Shown here in pieces: positions 44,325-52,884 of a stretch of DNA of 64,000 nucleotides. The stretch lies in assembly GCF_000743525.1 (NCBI RefSeq), contig NZ_JQGK01000005.1, forward strand, positions 62,001 to 126,000, given 5' to 3'. The stretch's first letter is position 1. Every line of letters starts with the position of its first letter. Origin of the DNA: Sulfurospirillum sp. SCADC (GTDB lineage Bacteria > Campylobacterota > Campylobacteria > Campylobacterales > Sulfurospirillaceae). Below the pieces are notes generated by a model. It was not told the DNA's origin, searched no databases, and saw only the letters and a program-made list of their open reading frames with translations. The translations under genes were made by a program, and so were the position numbers.

Positions 44325-45304
44325 GTTTTCTCTCGTTACAAGCCCTTACATGTAACGTAGGGGCGTTTCATCTCCAAGACATTAGTTTTGATGTGGGCGA
44401 GGGCGAATACTTTGTTATTTTGGGACACAGTGGTGCGGGCAAAACGCTTATTTTAGAGTCGATTGCAGGGCTTCATAGCGTGGGTGGAAAGATTTTTTTC
44501 AATCAAGAAGCGATGACAAAAAAGCCACCCGAACACCGTGAAGTGGGCTTTGTGTATCAAGATTTTGCTTTGTTTCCTAACTTGAGCGTGAAAGAAAATA
44601 TCCTCTTTGCTGGGCGTTATAAAACCATCGAAAAAGCGAAAGAGCTGTTAGAGGATTTGGTGCAATTTTTAGGGTTAGAGAAGATTCTCGACCGAGGGGT
44701 GGAAAATCTCTCTGGCGGTGAAAAACAGCGTGTCGCTATCGCGCGTGCCATTTACGGACGTCCTAAAATCCTTCTGTTGGATGAGCCTTTAAGCGCCATT
44801 GATCCGACCTTTCGCAATGCCATCATGAAATTTCTCAAAGAGATTCACAGGCGTTACGGTTTGACAACGTTACATGTAACGCATAATTTTCGTGAAGCTT
44901 CGTATTTAGCTGATCGTATTGCCATCGTGATGGACGGACGTGTGCAGCAAGTGGGCAGTACCAACGAGGTGCTTTCGCATCCTGCAAACCTCAAAATAGC
45001 GGAATTTTTGGGCTTTAAAAATATTTTGCCGTGCTGTTTGATTGACGAAGAGGCGCACACACTTTTTTCCATCGACCCTAATGATATTTTGGTCTCCAAA
45101 GAGCGTGATTTGGTATGTGATTTTGTTTTTGAGGGAACATTGGACGAGTGCATGGGCATTGTGGATCACTTTAAACTTTTTATCACGGTAGGAGAGCATC
45201 AGTTTTTTGTGAAAAGCTTAAAGCGAGAACATGAAAGCTGTTCCATCGATAGAGGTGAGAAAATCGTCATTGGATTTTGGAGAAAGGATGTGTGTTACTT
45301 ATGA
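44321..45304 (+). CDS. wtpC: Molybdate/tungstate ABC transporter ATP-binding protein
   Basis: 327 residues. Walker A GHSGAGKT, signature LSGGEKQRVAIARA, Walker B ILLLDEPLSAID and H-loop HVTHNFREA. The last ~95 residues form a regulatory extension (FLGFKNILPC ... IVIGFWRK) that replaces a canonical TOBE. It overlaps wtpA by 4 bp and the permease by 4 bp. Two TTACATGTAA copies lie inside. Confidence 0.92.
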   Translation: MSFLSLQALTCNVGAFHLQDISFDVGEGEYFVILGHSGAGKTLILESIAGLHSVGGKIFFNQEAMTKKPPEHREVGFVYQDFALFPNLSVKENILFAGRYKTIEKAKELLEDLVQFLGLEKILDRGVENLSGGEKQRVAIARAIYGRPKILLLDEPLSAIDPTFRNAIMKFLKEIHRRYGLTTLHVTHNFREASYLADRIAIVMDGRVQQVGSTNEVLSHPANLKIAEFLGFKNILPCCLIDEEAHTLFSIDPNDILVSKERDLVCDFVFEGTLDECMGIVDHFKLFITVGEHQFFVKSLKREHESCSIDRGEKIVIGFWRKDVCYL

Positions 45305-46068
45305 GACATTGGTTTACGACACTGTTAGTGTTTTTGGCTTTGGTGATCCTTCTTTTTTTAACCGTGCCTTTGTTTAAAATGCTTGTGGGCAATGATGTTG
45401 CGACGCTCGTTAAAACTTTAAATGAATCCGATGTTAGCGCTTCGGTTATTTTAACGATGAAGGTGTCATTTTTTGCGACTCTGTTTGCCCTTTTTACCGG
45501 ACTTCCTTTGGCGTATCTTATCGCAAGACACGCATTTTTTGGACGCTCTTTTGTGGAAACGTTGATCGATATTCCGATTATGATTCCTCACACCGCTGCG
45601 GGCATTGCGCTTTTAGTTGCCTTTGGGCATGGCTCAATGGGAGGCTTTTTTGATGCACTGGGCATTCGTTTCATCGGTACGGAAGCGGGCATTATGATCG
45701 CTATGATGTTTCTTTCTGCCACGTTTCTCATCAACGGAGCCAAAGAGGGTTTTAAAAAAGTGGACATCAAGCTTGAAAAAGTGGCACGAACCTTAGGTGC
45801 TAGTCCTTTGAAAGTCTTTTTTGCCATCTCTATTCCTAACGCTAAAAAAGACATCGTTAATGGCTGTTTGATGATGTGGGGACGAGGTTTAGGCGAGTTT
45901 GGTGCAGTCGTGATTTTAGTCTACCATCCGATGACAGCGCCTGTGCTTATTTATGATCGTTTCACCAGTTTTGGACTTAGTTACTCAGCGCCCGTGGCTG
46001 CTGTGATGATTATTCTCTCCATCATGGTGTTTTTAACCGTAAGATTTATCAACAATCGATTGAGGTAA
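45301..46068 (+). CDS. wtpB: Molybdate/tungstate ABC transporter permease
   Basis: 255 residues from the ATG at 45301, which overlaps the ATPase stop; an in-frame ATG at 45277 gives an implausible charged extension. Five to six helices and the EAA loop NGAKEGFKKVDIKLEKVARTLGASPLKVFFAISIPNAKKDIVNG. Order binding protein-ATPase-permease; operon ends at the terminator at 46074. Confidence 0.93.
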   Translation: MRHWFTTLLVFLALVILLFLTVPLFKMLVGNDVATLVKTLNESDVSASVILTMKVSFFATLFALFTGLPLAYLIARHAFFGRSFVETLIDIPIMIPHTAAGIALLVAFGHGSMGGFFDALGIRFIGTEAGIMIAMMFLSATFLINGAKEGFKKVDIKLEKVARTLGASPLKVFFAISIPNAKKDIVNGCLMMWGRGLGEFGAVVILVYHPMTAPVLIYDRFTSFGLSYSAPVAAVMIILSIMVFLTVRFINNRLR

Positions 46069-46073
46069 AAAAG

Positions 46074-46095
46074 GACTGCCTTATTTAAGGCAGTC
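46074..46095. terminator. Bidirectional terminator between wtp operon and tupA
   Basis: GACTGCCTT (46074-46082) and AAGGCAGTC (46087-46095) flank ATTT. A's precede the stem, giving a T-run on the minus strand for tupA; plus-strand T's are weaker. Confidence 0.75.
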
Positions 46096-46101
46096 TTGCT
46101 C

Positions 46102-46941
46102 TTAGTTTCTAGCGCGTGTTTTGAAGTCTGGATAGAAGAGTTGTTTATCCAAGAGTTTAAAGTTGGCGATTTCGGTTTGGATTTTATCGGTGGTGATCCA
46201 TTCGATGAATTGTAATGCACCTTTATAGTCGGTGTTTGCACATCGTTGTGGATTGACCGCGATGACAGAGTAGAAGTTTTTAAGTGCGTCAGCACCTTCA
46301 TAGACGATAACCAATGGTGGGTTGCCTTTATGGTTTGCTTCGTATTTGATGTAGGTTCCGCGATCCGCTAGCGTGACACCTTTTTGCTCCGCAGCAATAT
46401 TGATCGTAGCGATCATACCTTGACCCGCTTCAAGGTACCATGGTTGTTTTTCAGGTGTATGTCCTAAAGCGCTTTTCCAGACACCTTTTTCTTTATCGTG
46501 TGTTCCTGATTTGTCACCACGGCTGACGAATTTAATCTGTTCTGTTTCAATGATTTTAAACGCTTCAGCGAGGTTTTTACCTGCAAATTTTGCTTTCATG
46601 TCAGGTGTACCGAGAAGCACAAAGTCGTTGTACATCACAGGAGTTCGCTCAACACCAAAGCCTTTTTCCATATAGGTTTTCTCTGACGATGGAGAGTGCA
46701 CAAAAAGGACACTGACATCGCAGTTTTCGCCGAGTTTGAGCGCATTGCCCGTTCCAACAGCGACCCATTTAAGATCTACGCCTGTGTCGGCTTTGTATTT
46801 GGGAACTAAGACATCTAAAAGACCGGTGTCACCGGTACTGGTGGTGGTTGCCATCTTAAGATCAGCTGCGCAAAGCAGTGAACTTAAGGCAAGAAGGGAA
46901 AAGAGCACTTTACCTTTTAAGCGGTTCTTTACTGAAAACAT
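46102..46941 (-). CDS. tupA: Tungstate-binding periplasmic protein TupA
   Basis: 279 residues. Signal peptide then LKMATTTSTGDTGLLDVLVPKYKADTGVDLKWVAVGTGNALKLGENCDVSVLFVHSPSSEKTYMEKGFGVERTPVMYNDFVLLG, the TupA signature (TTTSTxDTGLL, oxyanion-binding Thr/Ser). It is divergent from tupBC, an unusual arrangement since tupA normally leads the operon. A degenerate TATGC-N7-GCATA motif lies between. Confidence 0.93.
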   Translation of the reverse strand: MFSVKNRLKGKVLFSLLALSSLLCAADLKMATTTSTGDTGLLDVLVPKYKADTGVDLKWVAVGTGNALKLGENCDVSVLFVHSPSSEKTYMEKGFGVERTPVMYNDFVLLGTPDMKAKFAGKNLAEAFKIIETEQIKFVSRGDKSGTHDKEKGVWKSALGHTPEKQPWYLEAGQGMIATINIAAEQKGVTLADRGTYIKYEANHKGNPPLVIVYEGADALKNFYSVIAVNPQRCANTDYKGALQFIEWITTDKIQTEIANFKLLDKQLFYPDFKTRARN

Positions 46942-46957
46942 TGAATAATCCTCCGAA

Positions 46958-46974
46958 TATGTTTTTTTAGCATG
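46958..46974. promoter_or_regulatory. Degenerate TATGC-N7-GCATA motif in tupA/tupB region
   Basis: TATGT-TTTTTTA-GCATG, same spacing with one change per half-site, 17 bp upstream of the tupA start and between the divergent tup genes. Confidence 0.35.
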
Positions 46975-47026
46975 TCTTAGTGTAGCGTATCTTTTTTTAA
47001 ATTATATGTAAAAGAGGGAATGATTT

Positions 47027-47728
47027 TTGAATTTTATTGTATCGGGTTTAAAAGAGGCTTTTGGGTTGTTGATTCATCTTGATCCTGAAACCATATCTGC
47101 TATTGAAGTGACGCTAAAAAGTTCATCACTCTCCATTATTTTTAGCATTGTTATCGGACTTCCTTTAGGCTTTTGCTTGGGCTTTTTTCATTTTCCAGGT
47201 CGAAAATTTTTAAAACTTCTCTCTGACACACTGCTTGCCATTCCCACCGTGGTCGTTGGACTTATTGTCTATGCGTTTATCTCTAACCGCGGTCCTTTTG
47301 GAAGCTACGAATTGCTTTACACGCTTTCTGGCATTGTGATTGGTCAAACGCTTTTAGCGCTTCCCATCATCATCTCATTGAGTGCCACCGCCGTTGAAGG
47401 AATGGAAAAAAAGCTTTACCTCACACTCGCTTCCTTTGGGCTCACCCCTTTGCAGATGATCCAAAGTGTGGTGTGGGAACTGCGCCATGCTTTGATTGCT
47501 GTGGGTGTTGCGGCGTATGGTCGCGTGATCGCCGAAGTGGGTATTGCGATGATGATCGGTGGAAACATCAAGTGGTTTACGCGCACCATCACCACGGCGA
47601 TCTCCTTGGAGACCAATAAAGGTGAATTTGCGATGGGCATCGCCCTTGGATTGGTGCTCATTAGCATCGCTTTTTTACTCAATTTTATACTCTTCTTTTT
47701 GAAAAAACGTGCGAGGATCATCGTATGA
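47027..47728 (+). CDS. tupB: Tungstate ABC transporter permease TupB
   Basis: 233 residues, TTG start with GAGGGAA 8 nt upstream; a nearby ATG at 47020 is out of frame. Five helices and the EAA motif MEKKLYLTLASFGLTPLQMIQSVVWELRHALIAVGVAAYGRVIAEVGIAMMIGGN. Partner of TupA and TupC. Its stop overlaps the tupC start. Confidence 0.92.
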   Translation: MNFIVSGLKEAFGLLIHLDPETISAIEVTLKSSSLSIIFSIVIGLPLGFCLGFFHFPGRKFLKLLSDTLLAIPTVVVGLIVYAFISNRGPFGSYELLYTLSGIVIGQTLLALPIIISLSATAVEGMEKKLYLTLASFGLTPLQMIQSVVWELRHALIAVGVAAYGRVIAEVGIAMMIGGNIKWFTRTITTAISLETNKGEFAMGIALGLVLISIAFLLNFILFFLKKRARIIV

Positions 47729-48753
47729 TGTATGAACTAAACCGTTTACGCACCTTGTATGGTGAAAAACCTGTGTTAGACATTGCTTCCCTCAACGTTG
47801 AAGAAGGTGAAATTTTAGGGCTTGTGGGTTCCAATGGTAGTGGTAAAAGCACACTTCTAAGACACCTCGCTTTTTTGGAAGCAGCACAAAGTGGCACACT
47901 GCGTTACCGTGGTTTTGATGCGCACACGATTCCTTTACATGTAAAGCGTGAAATTGGCATTTTACTGCCAGAGCCGTATTTGCTCAAGCGCACCGTGCGG
48001 GAAAATCTTCTCTTTGGACTCAAAATCAGAGGCACGCTCGAAGAGGCTCAAAGTCGTATGAATGAGGCGTTAGAACTGGTTGGGCTTTTGCCCAAAAAGT
48101 TTCTGCACCGCGCATGGCATGAACTCTCCAGTGGGGAGACTCAACGCGTAGCACTCGCATCCCGACTCGTACTTCGCCCTCAAATGCTTCTGCTCGATGA
48201 GCCCACCAACAGTCTTGATTACAGCGGTGTTCCGCAATTTACCGACGCCATTTTGCACGCGAACCGTGAATGGGGCACGACCATCGTCATCGCCAGTCAC
48301 GATCTTTTATGGCTGAGTGAAATCGCCACGCGCAAAGTCGGGCTTCACTTTGGACGTTTGATGGACTTTTCAACAACCAATCTCATCGTCGGCAAATGGC
48401 GCGAAAGTGGCGATGAGCGCTTTTTTGACTTCGATGAAACCCAAAGCATGTCACTTCCAAAAAGCTACCGCATCGGCGAAAAACGAGGCGTGGCGATCAA
48501 CCCACGCGACATCTCCATCGCCATCGAACCCTTTACATGTAAAGACGATACCGTCTGTTTAAAAGGGGTCATCCGTGACGTGTTACATGTCACCAAAACC
48601 AATGAAATTTCCCTTAAAATCATCATTGGAAATCATGTATTAGAGTGTGTAGAAAGCTTTAAATACTTCGAGCGCTACCACTTCTACCCATCGCAAAATG
48701 TGTATGTTAGTTTTGCCAAATCAGCGATTAAAGTGCCATCCAAAGAGGCGTGA
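47725..48753 (+). CDS. tupC: Tungstate ABC transporter ATPase TupC
   Basis: 342 residues. Walker A LVGSNGSGKST, a signature-like HELSSGETQRVALASRLVL, Walker B MLLLDEPTNSLD and H-loop IASHDLLWL. The C-terminal ~100 residues (GVAINPRDISIAIEPF ... VLECVESFKYF) resemble a TOBE-like sensor, possibly for inhibition by bound tungstate. Two TTACATGTAA copies and one near-copy fall in the gene. Confidence 0.92.
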   Translation: MMYELNRLRTLYGEKPVLDIASLNVEEGEILGLVGSNGSGKSTLLRHLAFLEAAQSGTLRYRGFDAHTIPLHVKREIGILLPEPYLLKRTVRENLLFGLKIRGTLEEAQSRMNEALELVGLLPKKFLHRAWHELSSGETQRVALASRLVLRPQMLLLDEPTNSLDYSGVPQFTDAILHANREWGTTIVIASHDLLWLSEIATRKVGLHFGRLMDFSTTNLIVGKWRESGDERFFDFDETQSMSLPKSYRIGEKRGVAINPRDISIAIEPFTCKDDTVCLKGVIRDVLHVTKTNEISLKIIIGNHVLECVESFKYFERYHFYPSQNVYVSFAKSAIKVPSKEA

Positions 48754-48756
48754 TGA

Positions 48757-49293
48757 TCAACATAGTAAAGATTGTTGTGTCTTTTTTTGAAATTGTTTTG
48801 TAAAAAATGTGACATTATTGGTAAAAACTTCTTTGATAACTTGTTTCTCTTTGTACTGTTCTAAATCAAATTGTATAGCACCTTTTGCTATGCCACATTT
48901 ATATCTATCTCTAGGTTCTGTACAATGTTTATAGCATACACAATAGATAAAATTGTAATCGTTCTTTTGTATATTTTGAGCACTTAATAATTCTTCTAAT
49001 GCTCGCTTGCCAGCTTCTAATTTTCCTTTTACATCATCATTTTCGATAGAAGCAGGTTTGAGATTTTTAAATTCAATGCAATAGATATTGTTATCATGAA
49101 TGTAAAGTGCATCAAACGACTTTGGTCTGTCATTGGAATTAGGGTAATTTGTTTCAATGATCTTATCAAAGTTGATAACTTCTTGACTTTCATCGTTGCA
49201 TAATGAAACATTGTTTGCATCGTCAAAACTTGTTATTTTAAAAGTACTTTTAAACGAAGAATATTCTCGAATGAATGAACCAATATCAGCCAT
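48757..49293 (-). CDS. Nuclease-like protein paired with an ATPase
   Basis: 178 residues from the ATG at 49293; the longer frame to 49386 overlaps the ATPase gene too far. KSFDALYIHDNNIYCIEFKNLKP has the Asp...Glu-x-Lys arrangement of PD-(D/E)XK nucleases. Also Cys-rich YCVCYKHCTEPRDRYKCG, perhaps a metal site. Family not recognised. It overlaps the ATPase gene by 8 bp. Both genes are markedly more AT-rich than the tup genes, suggesting acquisition. Candidate effector of a two-gene defence module. Confidence 0.5.
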   Translation of the reverse strand: MADIGSFIREYSSFKSTFKITSFDDANNVSLCNDESQEVINFDKIIETNYPNSNDRPKSFDALYIHDNNIYCIEFKNLKPASIENDDVKGKLEAGKRALEELLSAQNIQKNDYNFIYCVCYKHCTEPRDRYKCGIAKGAIQFDLEQYKEKQVIKEVFTNNVTFFTKQFQKKTQQSLLC

Positions 49294-50332
49294 GTAGTAA
49301 GTTCTCGCTATCCATTTCATCAAACATATCGAAAGGCTCAGACAATTTTTTAAAAATTTCTGCGAGTGTTTGACTGTTGCTTTCATTCATTTGTTTAATT
49401 TTCCCCTCTTGAGCAAGATAAAAATTTGAATCAATTTTTTCTAATTCACTGTATCTTTGCAAAGCTTCTACCATATAAGGGCTATGAGAATTTACCAAAA
49501 CTGTTACTCCATTTTTTACTAAACGGACAATGATGCGAGCCATAGCAAGTTGCCATTTTGGATGTAAGTGAACTTCTGGCTCATCTAAAATAAGACACAT
49601 TTTTCGACTGATAAAACGATTTTCATTTAGAAGTTGAAGGAGTCCAAAGGATTTAATACCAAAAGCTGTATTTGCCATTTCTATTTTGAGTGGTGCTTTT
49701 GCAGGTAAGTATTTGTAAAAAAAGAATTTTCCACTTTCTAGCTTGAATTCTCCACTCATAATCTCTTGAATTTCTTCTTGAATTTTTATTTGTTTTTTAA
49801 CGAGAGGATAAGGATTTGGTTTAGAAATTTTGTCAAATAAATCCCAGATAATGTAGGGGTATTTTATATCAAAGTCAAGTTCATAATCAAATTTTTGTCT
49901 TTCTTTCATCTTTCCAATGCTATTAAAAAAATCAACCATATCAAAAACGATTGGAGATTGAACAATAGTTGCGTCAAAAAAACGATTACCTTCATCGTTC
50001 CCTCTTGTAAATATTTTTACAAAGTTTTTCCCCATAATGTCAGCACTAGCTATCTCTTTTTGCGCATTATCCAGCAACTTGATGTTTGCTATTGTGCCTT
50101 CTTGAGTAACATTGGCATCAAAAACTAAATTAAGTCTTATTGCTAAAATTTCTTTTGCTCTTTGTTGTGAAGCTTTAGTTTTTGCAACGATATTATCAGA
50201 TTTAATAAGGGCAAATAATGCTTTTCCTAGAGTACTCTTCCCCGTATCATTTTCGCCAGCTACAACAGTAAGTCCGTTTATTTTAATATTGGCTTCTTCT
50301 ATCGCACCAACATTTTTGAGTTGAAGCTCCAT
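49286..50332 (-). CDS. OLD/AAA_15-like ATPase
   Basis: 348 residues. Walker A VAGENDTGKST (near residue 30), Walker B CLILDEPEVHLHPKWQ and H-loop LVNSHSPYMVEAL, as in SMC-like ATPases of the OLD, RecF and AAA_21 type. No TOPRIM domain at the C-terminus, so not a classical OLD nuclease. It is followed immediately by the nuclease-like gene, giving a sensor-ATPase plus effector layout seen in several defence systems. It could instead be a housekeeping AAA protein. Confidence 0.65.
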   Translation of the reverse strand: MELQLKNVGAIEEANIKINGLTVVAGENDTGKSTLGKALFALIKSDNIVAKTKASQQRAKEILAIRLNLVFDANVTQEGTIANIKLLDNAQKEIASADIMGKNFVKIFTRGNDEGNRFFDATIVQSPIVFDMVDFFNSIGKMKERQKFDYELDFDIKYPYIIWDLFDKISKPNPYPLVKKQIKIQEEIQEIMSGEFKLESGKFFFYKYLPAKAPLKIEMANTAFGIKSFGLLQLLNENRFISRKMCLILDEPEVHLHPKWQLAMARIIVRLVKNGVTVLVNSHSPYMVEALQRYSELEKIDSNFYLAQEGKIKQMNESNSQTLAEIFKKLSEPFDMFDEMDSENLLHG

Positions 50333-50417
50333 TTTTTTACCTTTTATTTCAGATATTGTTTATTATAACATATAAAATATTATGCTAGAATACTCCAAAA
50401 ATATACGGAGGATTTAT

Positions 50418-50666
50418 ATGGTAAATTCAAGCACCGAAAAAATAACCTTCAATATGCCAGTCGAGCTCAAAGAGAAAGTGATGCAACTCAAAGATGAGCT
50501 GAAAGTTTCGCTTTCAACCATTTACAATGATGCGGTGAAAAACTACATTCAGCAAAAAGAGCGTGAGCGGTGGCAAAAAGGGGCGGAGTTGGCTTTGGGT
50601 AATGCAACGTATTTGGACACGGCAAGCGATGTGGGAGGAGAGCTGTATGACTATTCTTCAAAGTGA
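50418..50666 (+). CDS. Ribbon-helix-helix antitoxin-like protein
   Basis: 82 residues from the ATG at 50418 (CGGAGG upstream). Short N-terminal strand TEKITFNMPVELKEKVMQLKDELKVSLSTIYNDAVKNYIQQKE is the RHH/CopG pattern. It ends with an acidic tail. It overlaps the following MazF-like gene by 20 bp, the usual antitoxin-toxin arrangement. Confidence 0.75.
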   Translation: MVNSSTEKITFNMPVELKEKVMQLKDELKVSLSTIYNDAVKNYIQQKERERWQKGAELALGNATYLDTASDVGGELYDYSSK

Positions 50667-51009
50667 GATATGGATGGTGGAGTTTTACCCCAAAGTGGGC
50701 AGTGAGATTGCCAAACTTTGCCCTGCTGTCGTGGTCAGCTCCAACGAGATCGGTAGACTTCCGCTTAAAACGATTGTGCCCATTACCGAGTGGTCAGCGC
50801 AGTATGCGCATTATCCATGGATGGTAAAACTTGAAGTTAGCACGCAAAATGGGCTTTCTAAAACGTCTGCGGTGGACTGTTTTCAGATCAAAAACTTTTC
50901 GCATGAACGTTTTAGTGAAAAACTAGGCGTAGTGGATGCTGTGACGCTGGAGCTTTTACATACGACCATTGCTCAAACACTGAACCCTTTGTATGGCTTA
51001 AAACGTTAG
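50647..51009 (+). CDS. MazF/PemK-like toxin
   Basis: 120 residues from the ATG at 50647. ILQSEIWMVEFYPKVGSEIAKLCPAVVVSSNEIGRLPLKTIVPITEW resembles the MazF/PemK endoribonuclease start (G-DIW-V-...RPAVVVS), and SAVDCFQIKNFSHERFSEKLG matches its second half. The usual GsE-gk-RP motif is partly altered (SEIAKLCP), so activity is uncertain. Predicted mRNA interferase neutralised by the upstream RHH protein. Confidence 0.75.
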   Translation: MTILQSEIWMVEFYPKVGSEIAKLCPAVVVSSNEIGRLPLKTIVPITEWSAQYAHYPWMVKLEVSTQNGLSKTSAVDCFQIKNFSHERFSEKLGVVDAVTLELLHTTIAQTLNPLYGLKR

Positions 51010-51073
51010 ATAGGTATTCTATAGGGTATACTGTAGTTTAACGGTCGATAGATCACACACAAAGGTAGATACG

Positions 51074-52147
51074 ATGAGGCAAAACTCTTTTTTACACTGG
51101 CTCGGATTTGGGATTTTTGTGCTGATTGTTTGGCTCTTTTTTCCTTTTTTGAAAAGTTTTTTTGTTGCACTCTTGATGGCACTAGCCGTTTCGCCACTGC
51201 ATCATCGCTTGCAACGATTTCTCGCCAAACAACCCCGACTTAAAAAAATTGCGCCGGTGCTTTCGGCGAGCATTGTGACCTTGGTATTTTCGTTGATTAT
51301 TTTTGTGCCGATCACGCTTTTTTTATTCAATCTTCTCAGTCACCCTTCCGATACGCTCGATCTCATTCGCTCCGTTGGCGATCAAATTGAGGCGCAAAGC
51401 AAGCATCTGTCGAGTTATCTGACGTGGATTGTCTCTCCCATTGAGAGTTTGATCGAGATGTCTAAACTGCACAAAGACGAGATTACCGCTACGTTAGCAA
51501 GCTTACTAGGTAATGGACTGAAAACGTTTATGGCGATGCTGGTGGATATGGCGATGGTCATTGTTTTTTTCTTTTTTCTTACCCTCTACGGGCGCAAAAT
51601 CATTCTGTTTCTCTTTCCTATTATTCCTTTGGGTCGCTCGACCAAGCGCGAGTTTTTAGAAGAGATGACAACGACGATGGCGGTGGTGTTTTACTCTCTC
51701 ACGGGAGTGATGGTTGCGCAAGGGGTTGCTTTTGGCGTTTTTATCGCATTTTTTGATGGTTACAATGCTTTGTTGTTAGGATTTCTTGCGGGGATCGCGT
51801 CGATTATTCCTATTGCAGGAACGGCCCTGGTGTGGATTCCGATTGCAGCCAATGAGTACTTTCAAGGCAATACCTTCAATGCCATTATTATAGCGGCGTA
51901 TTCATGGGCGATGTTAGCCTTTTTTATTGACAATATTTTCAAGCTTATGTTGCTGAATTTTGTTAATAAAACGCTCAGTAACGGCAAAAAACGGGTCAAT
52001 GAATTTATCATCTTTTTTGCGATTGTGGGTGGACTTGCTACATTTGGATTTTGGGGATTTATCTTAGGACCTGCGATTATCGCACTCGCCATTACGACGC
52101 TAAGAACCTTACGCAAAGCCAACCGCTCACATCTTGGTCATGCGTAA
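51074..52147 (+). CDS. AI-2E family (YdiK/PerM-like) membrane transporter
   Basis: 357 residues, about 8 membrane helices: an N-terminal pair, a long soluble segment (residues ~75-150), then paired helices with LLGFLAGIASIIPIAGTALVWIPIA and FGFWGFILGPAIIALAI, the conserved regions of the AI-2E transporter family. Members include AI-2 exporter TqsA and PerM-like permeases; substrate not determined here. Confidence 0.88.
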   Translation: MRQNSFLHWLGFGIFVLIVWLFFPFLKSFFVALLMALAVSPLHHRLQRFLAKQPRLKKIAPVLSASIVTLVFSLIIFVPITLFLFNLLSHPSDTLDLIRSVGDQIEAQSKHLSSYLTWIVSPIESLIEMSKLHKDEITATLASLLGNGLKTFMAMLVDMAMVIVFFFFLTLYGRKIILFLFPIIPLGRSTKREFLEEMTTTMAVVFYSLTGVMVAQGVAFGVFIAFFDGYNALLLGFLAGIASIIPIAGTALVWIPIAANEYFQGNTFNAIIIAAYSWAMLAFFIDNIFKLMLLNFVNKTLSNGKKRVNEFIIFFAIVGGLATFGFWGFILGPAIIALAITTLRTLRKANRSHLGHA

Positions 52148-52162
52148 GACTGCATTAAAAGC

Positions 52163-52816
52163 TTAGTTTTTGGTGAGTACTTGGATCTCTTTTTGAAGTT
52201 TGTCCAGTTTTTTCATCAGGTGTTTGATTTCGCTGCCTTTCATGACATCGTCCATATCGGTGTTGGTGACGTTTTGGGTGGTCTCTTTAAAGGCTTGGCT
52301 GAGTGCTTCAAATTTTGCTTTGGCTTTTTCGACCAAAATTTCGTAATCATCGGCTAATGTCTCTTCAAGATCGTTGAGCTTACATGTAAGCTCATCTTTG
52401 TTTTTATACACATAATACGCGCTAATACCTGTAATTGTCGCACCGAGTGCGAAACTGAGTAAGTGATTTTGATTCATTGTGTCCTCTTTTGAGTTTTTAT
52501 TTTTGCTAAAGAGCTGTGAAAAGAGTGTGATAGCAGTTGTAACATGGGAAAATTGAGCGATACTTCCCGATGCTTTCTGTGCTAAAAAACGACTTTTTTC
52601 TTCGAGCGTAGCTGTGAGGTCGCTGACATCGTCTAGCATGAATGTGACTTTTTGGCAAAGTCCACTTAATTCATTTTGACCTAGAGCGATAAACGCGGTT
52701 GCTTTGTGCATGGCAGTGATATGTTTAAGTGTAAGAAAAACAATAGCGACGGCGATAATAACCATGCACACCATGATAATCCCTATAAAAAGGGTGAGAA
52801 GCTGCTGATCATTCAT
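52163..52816 (-). CDS. Fused DUF948-like and YtxH-like membrane protein
   Basis: 217 residues from the ATG at 52816. The N-terminal half has one membrane helix (LLTLFIGIIMVCMVIIAVAIVFL) and a coiled region as in DUF948. A second module begins MNQNHLLSFALGATITGISAYYVYKNKDEL, like a YtxH or small glycine-zipper membrane protein, followed by a coiled coil. The second module has its own ATG (52477) with GAGGACACA in front, so it may also be made separately. Function unknown. Confidence 0.55.
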   Translation of the reverse strand: MNDQQLLTLFIGIIMVCMVIIAVAIVFLTLKHITAMHKATAFIALGQNELSGLCQKVTFMLDDVSDLTATLEEKSRFLAQKASGSIAQFSHVTTAITLFSQLFSKNKNSKEDTMNQNHLLSFALGATITGISAYYVYKNKDELTCKLNDLEETLADDYEILVEKAKAKFEALSQAFKETTQNVTNTDMDDVMKGSEIKHLMKKLDKLQKEIQVLTKN

Positions 52817-52884
52817 TTGAGAGCCTTTCATATCTAGTATACTCTTCTTTATGAACATTACAGTTTGGTTTTAGAATTTAAGCC

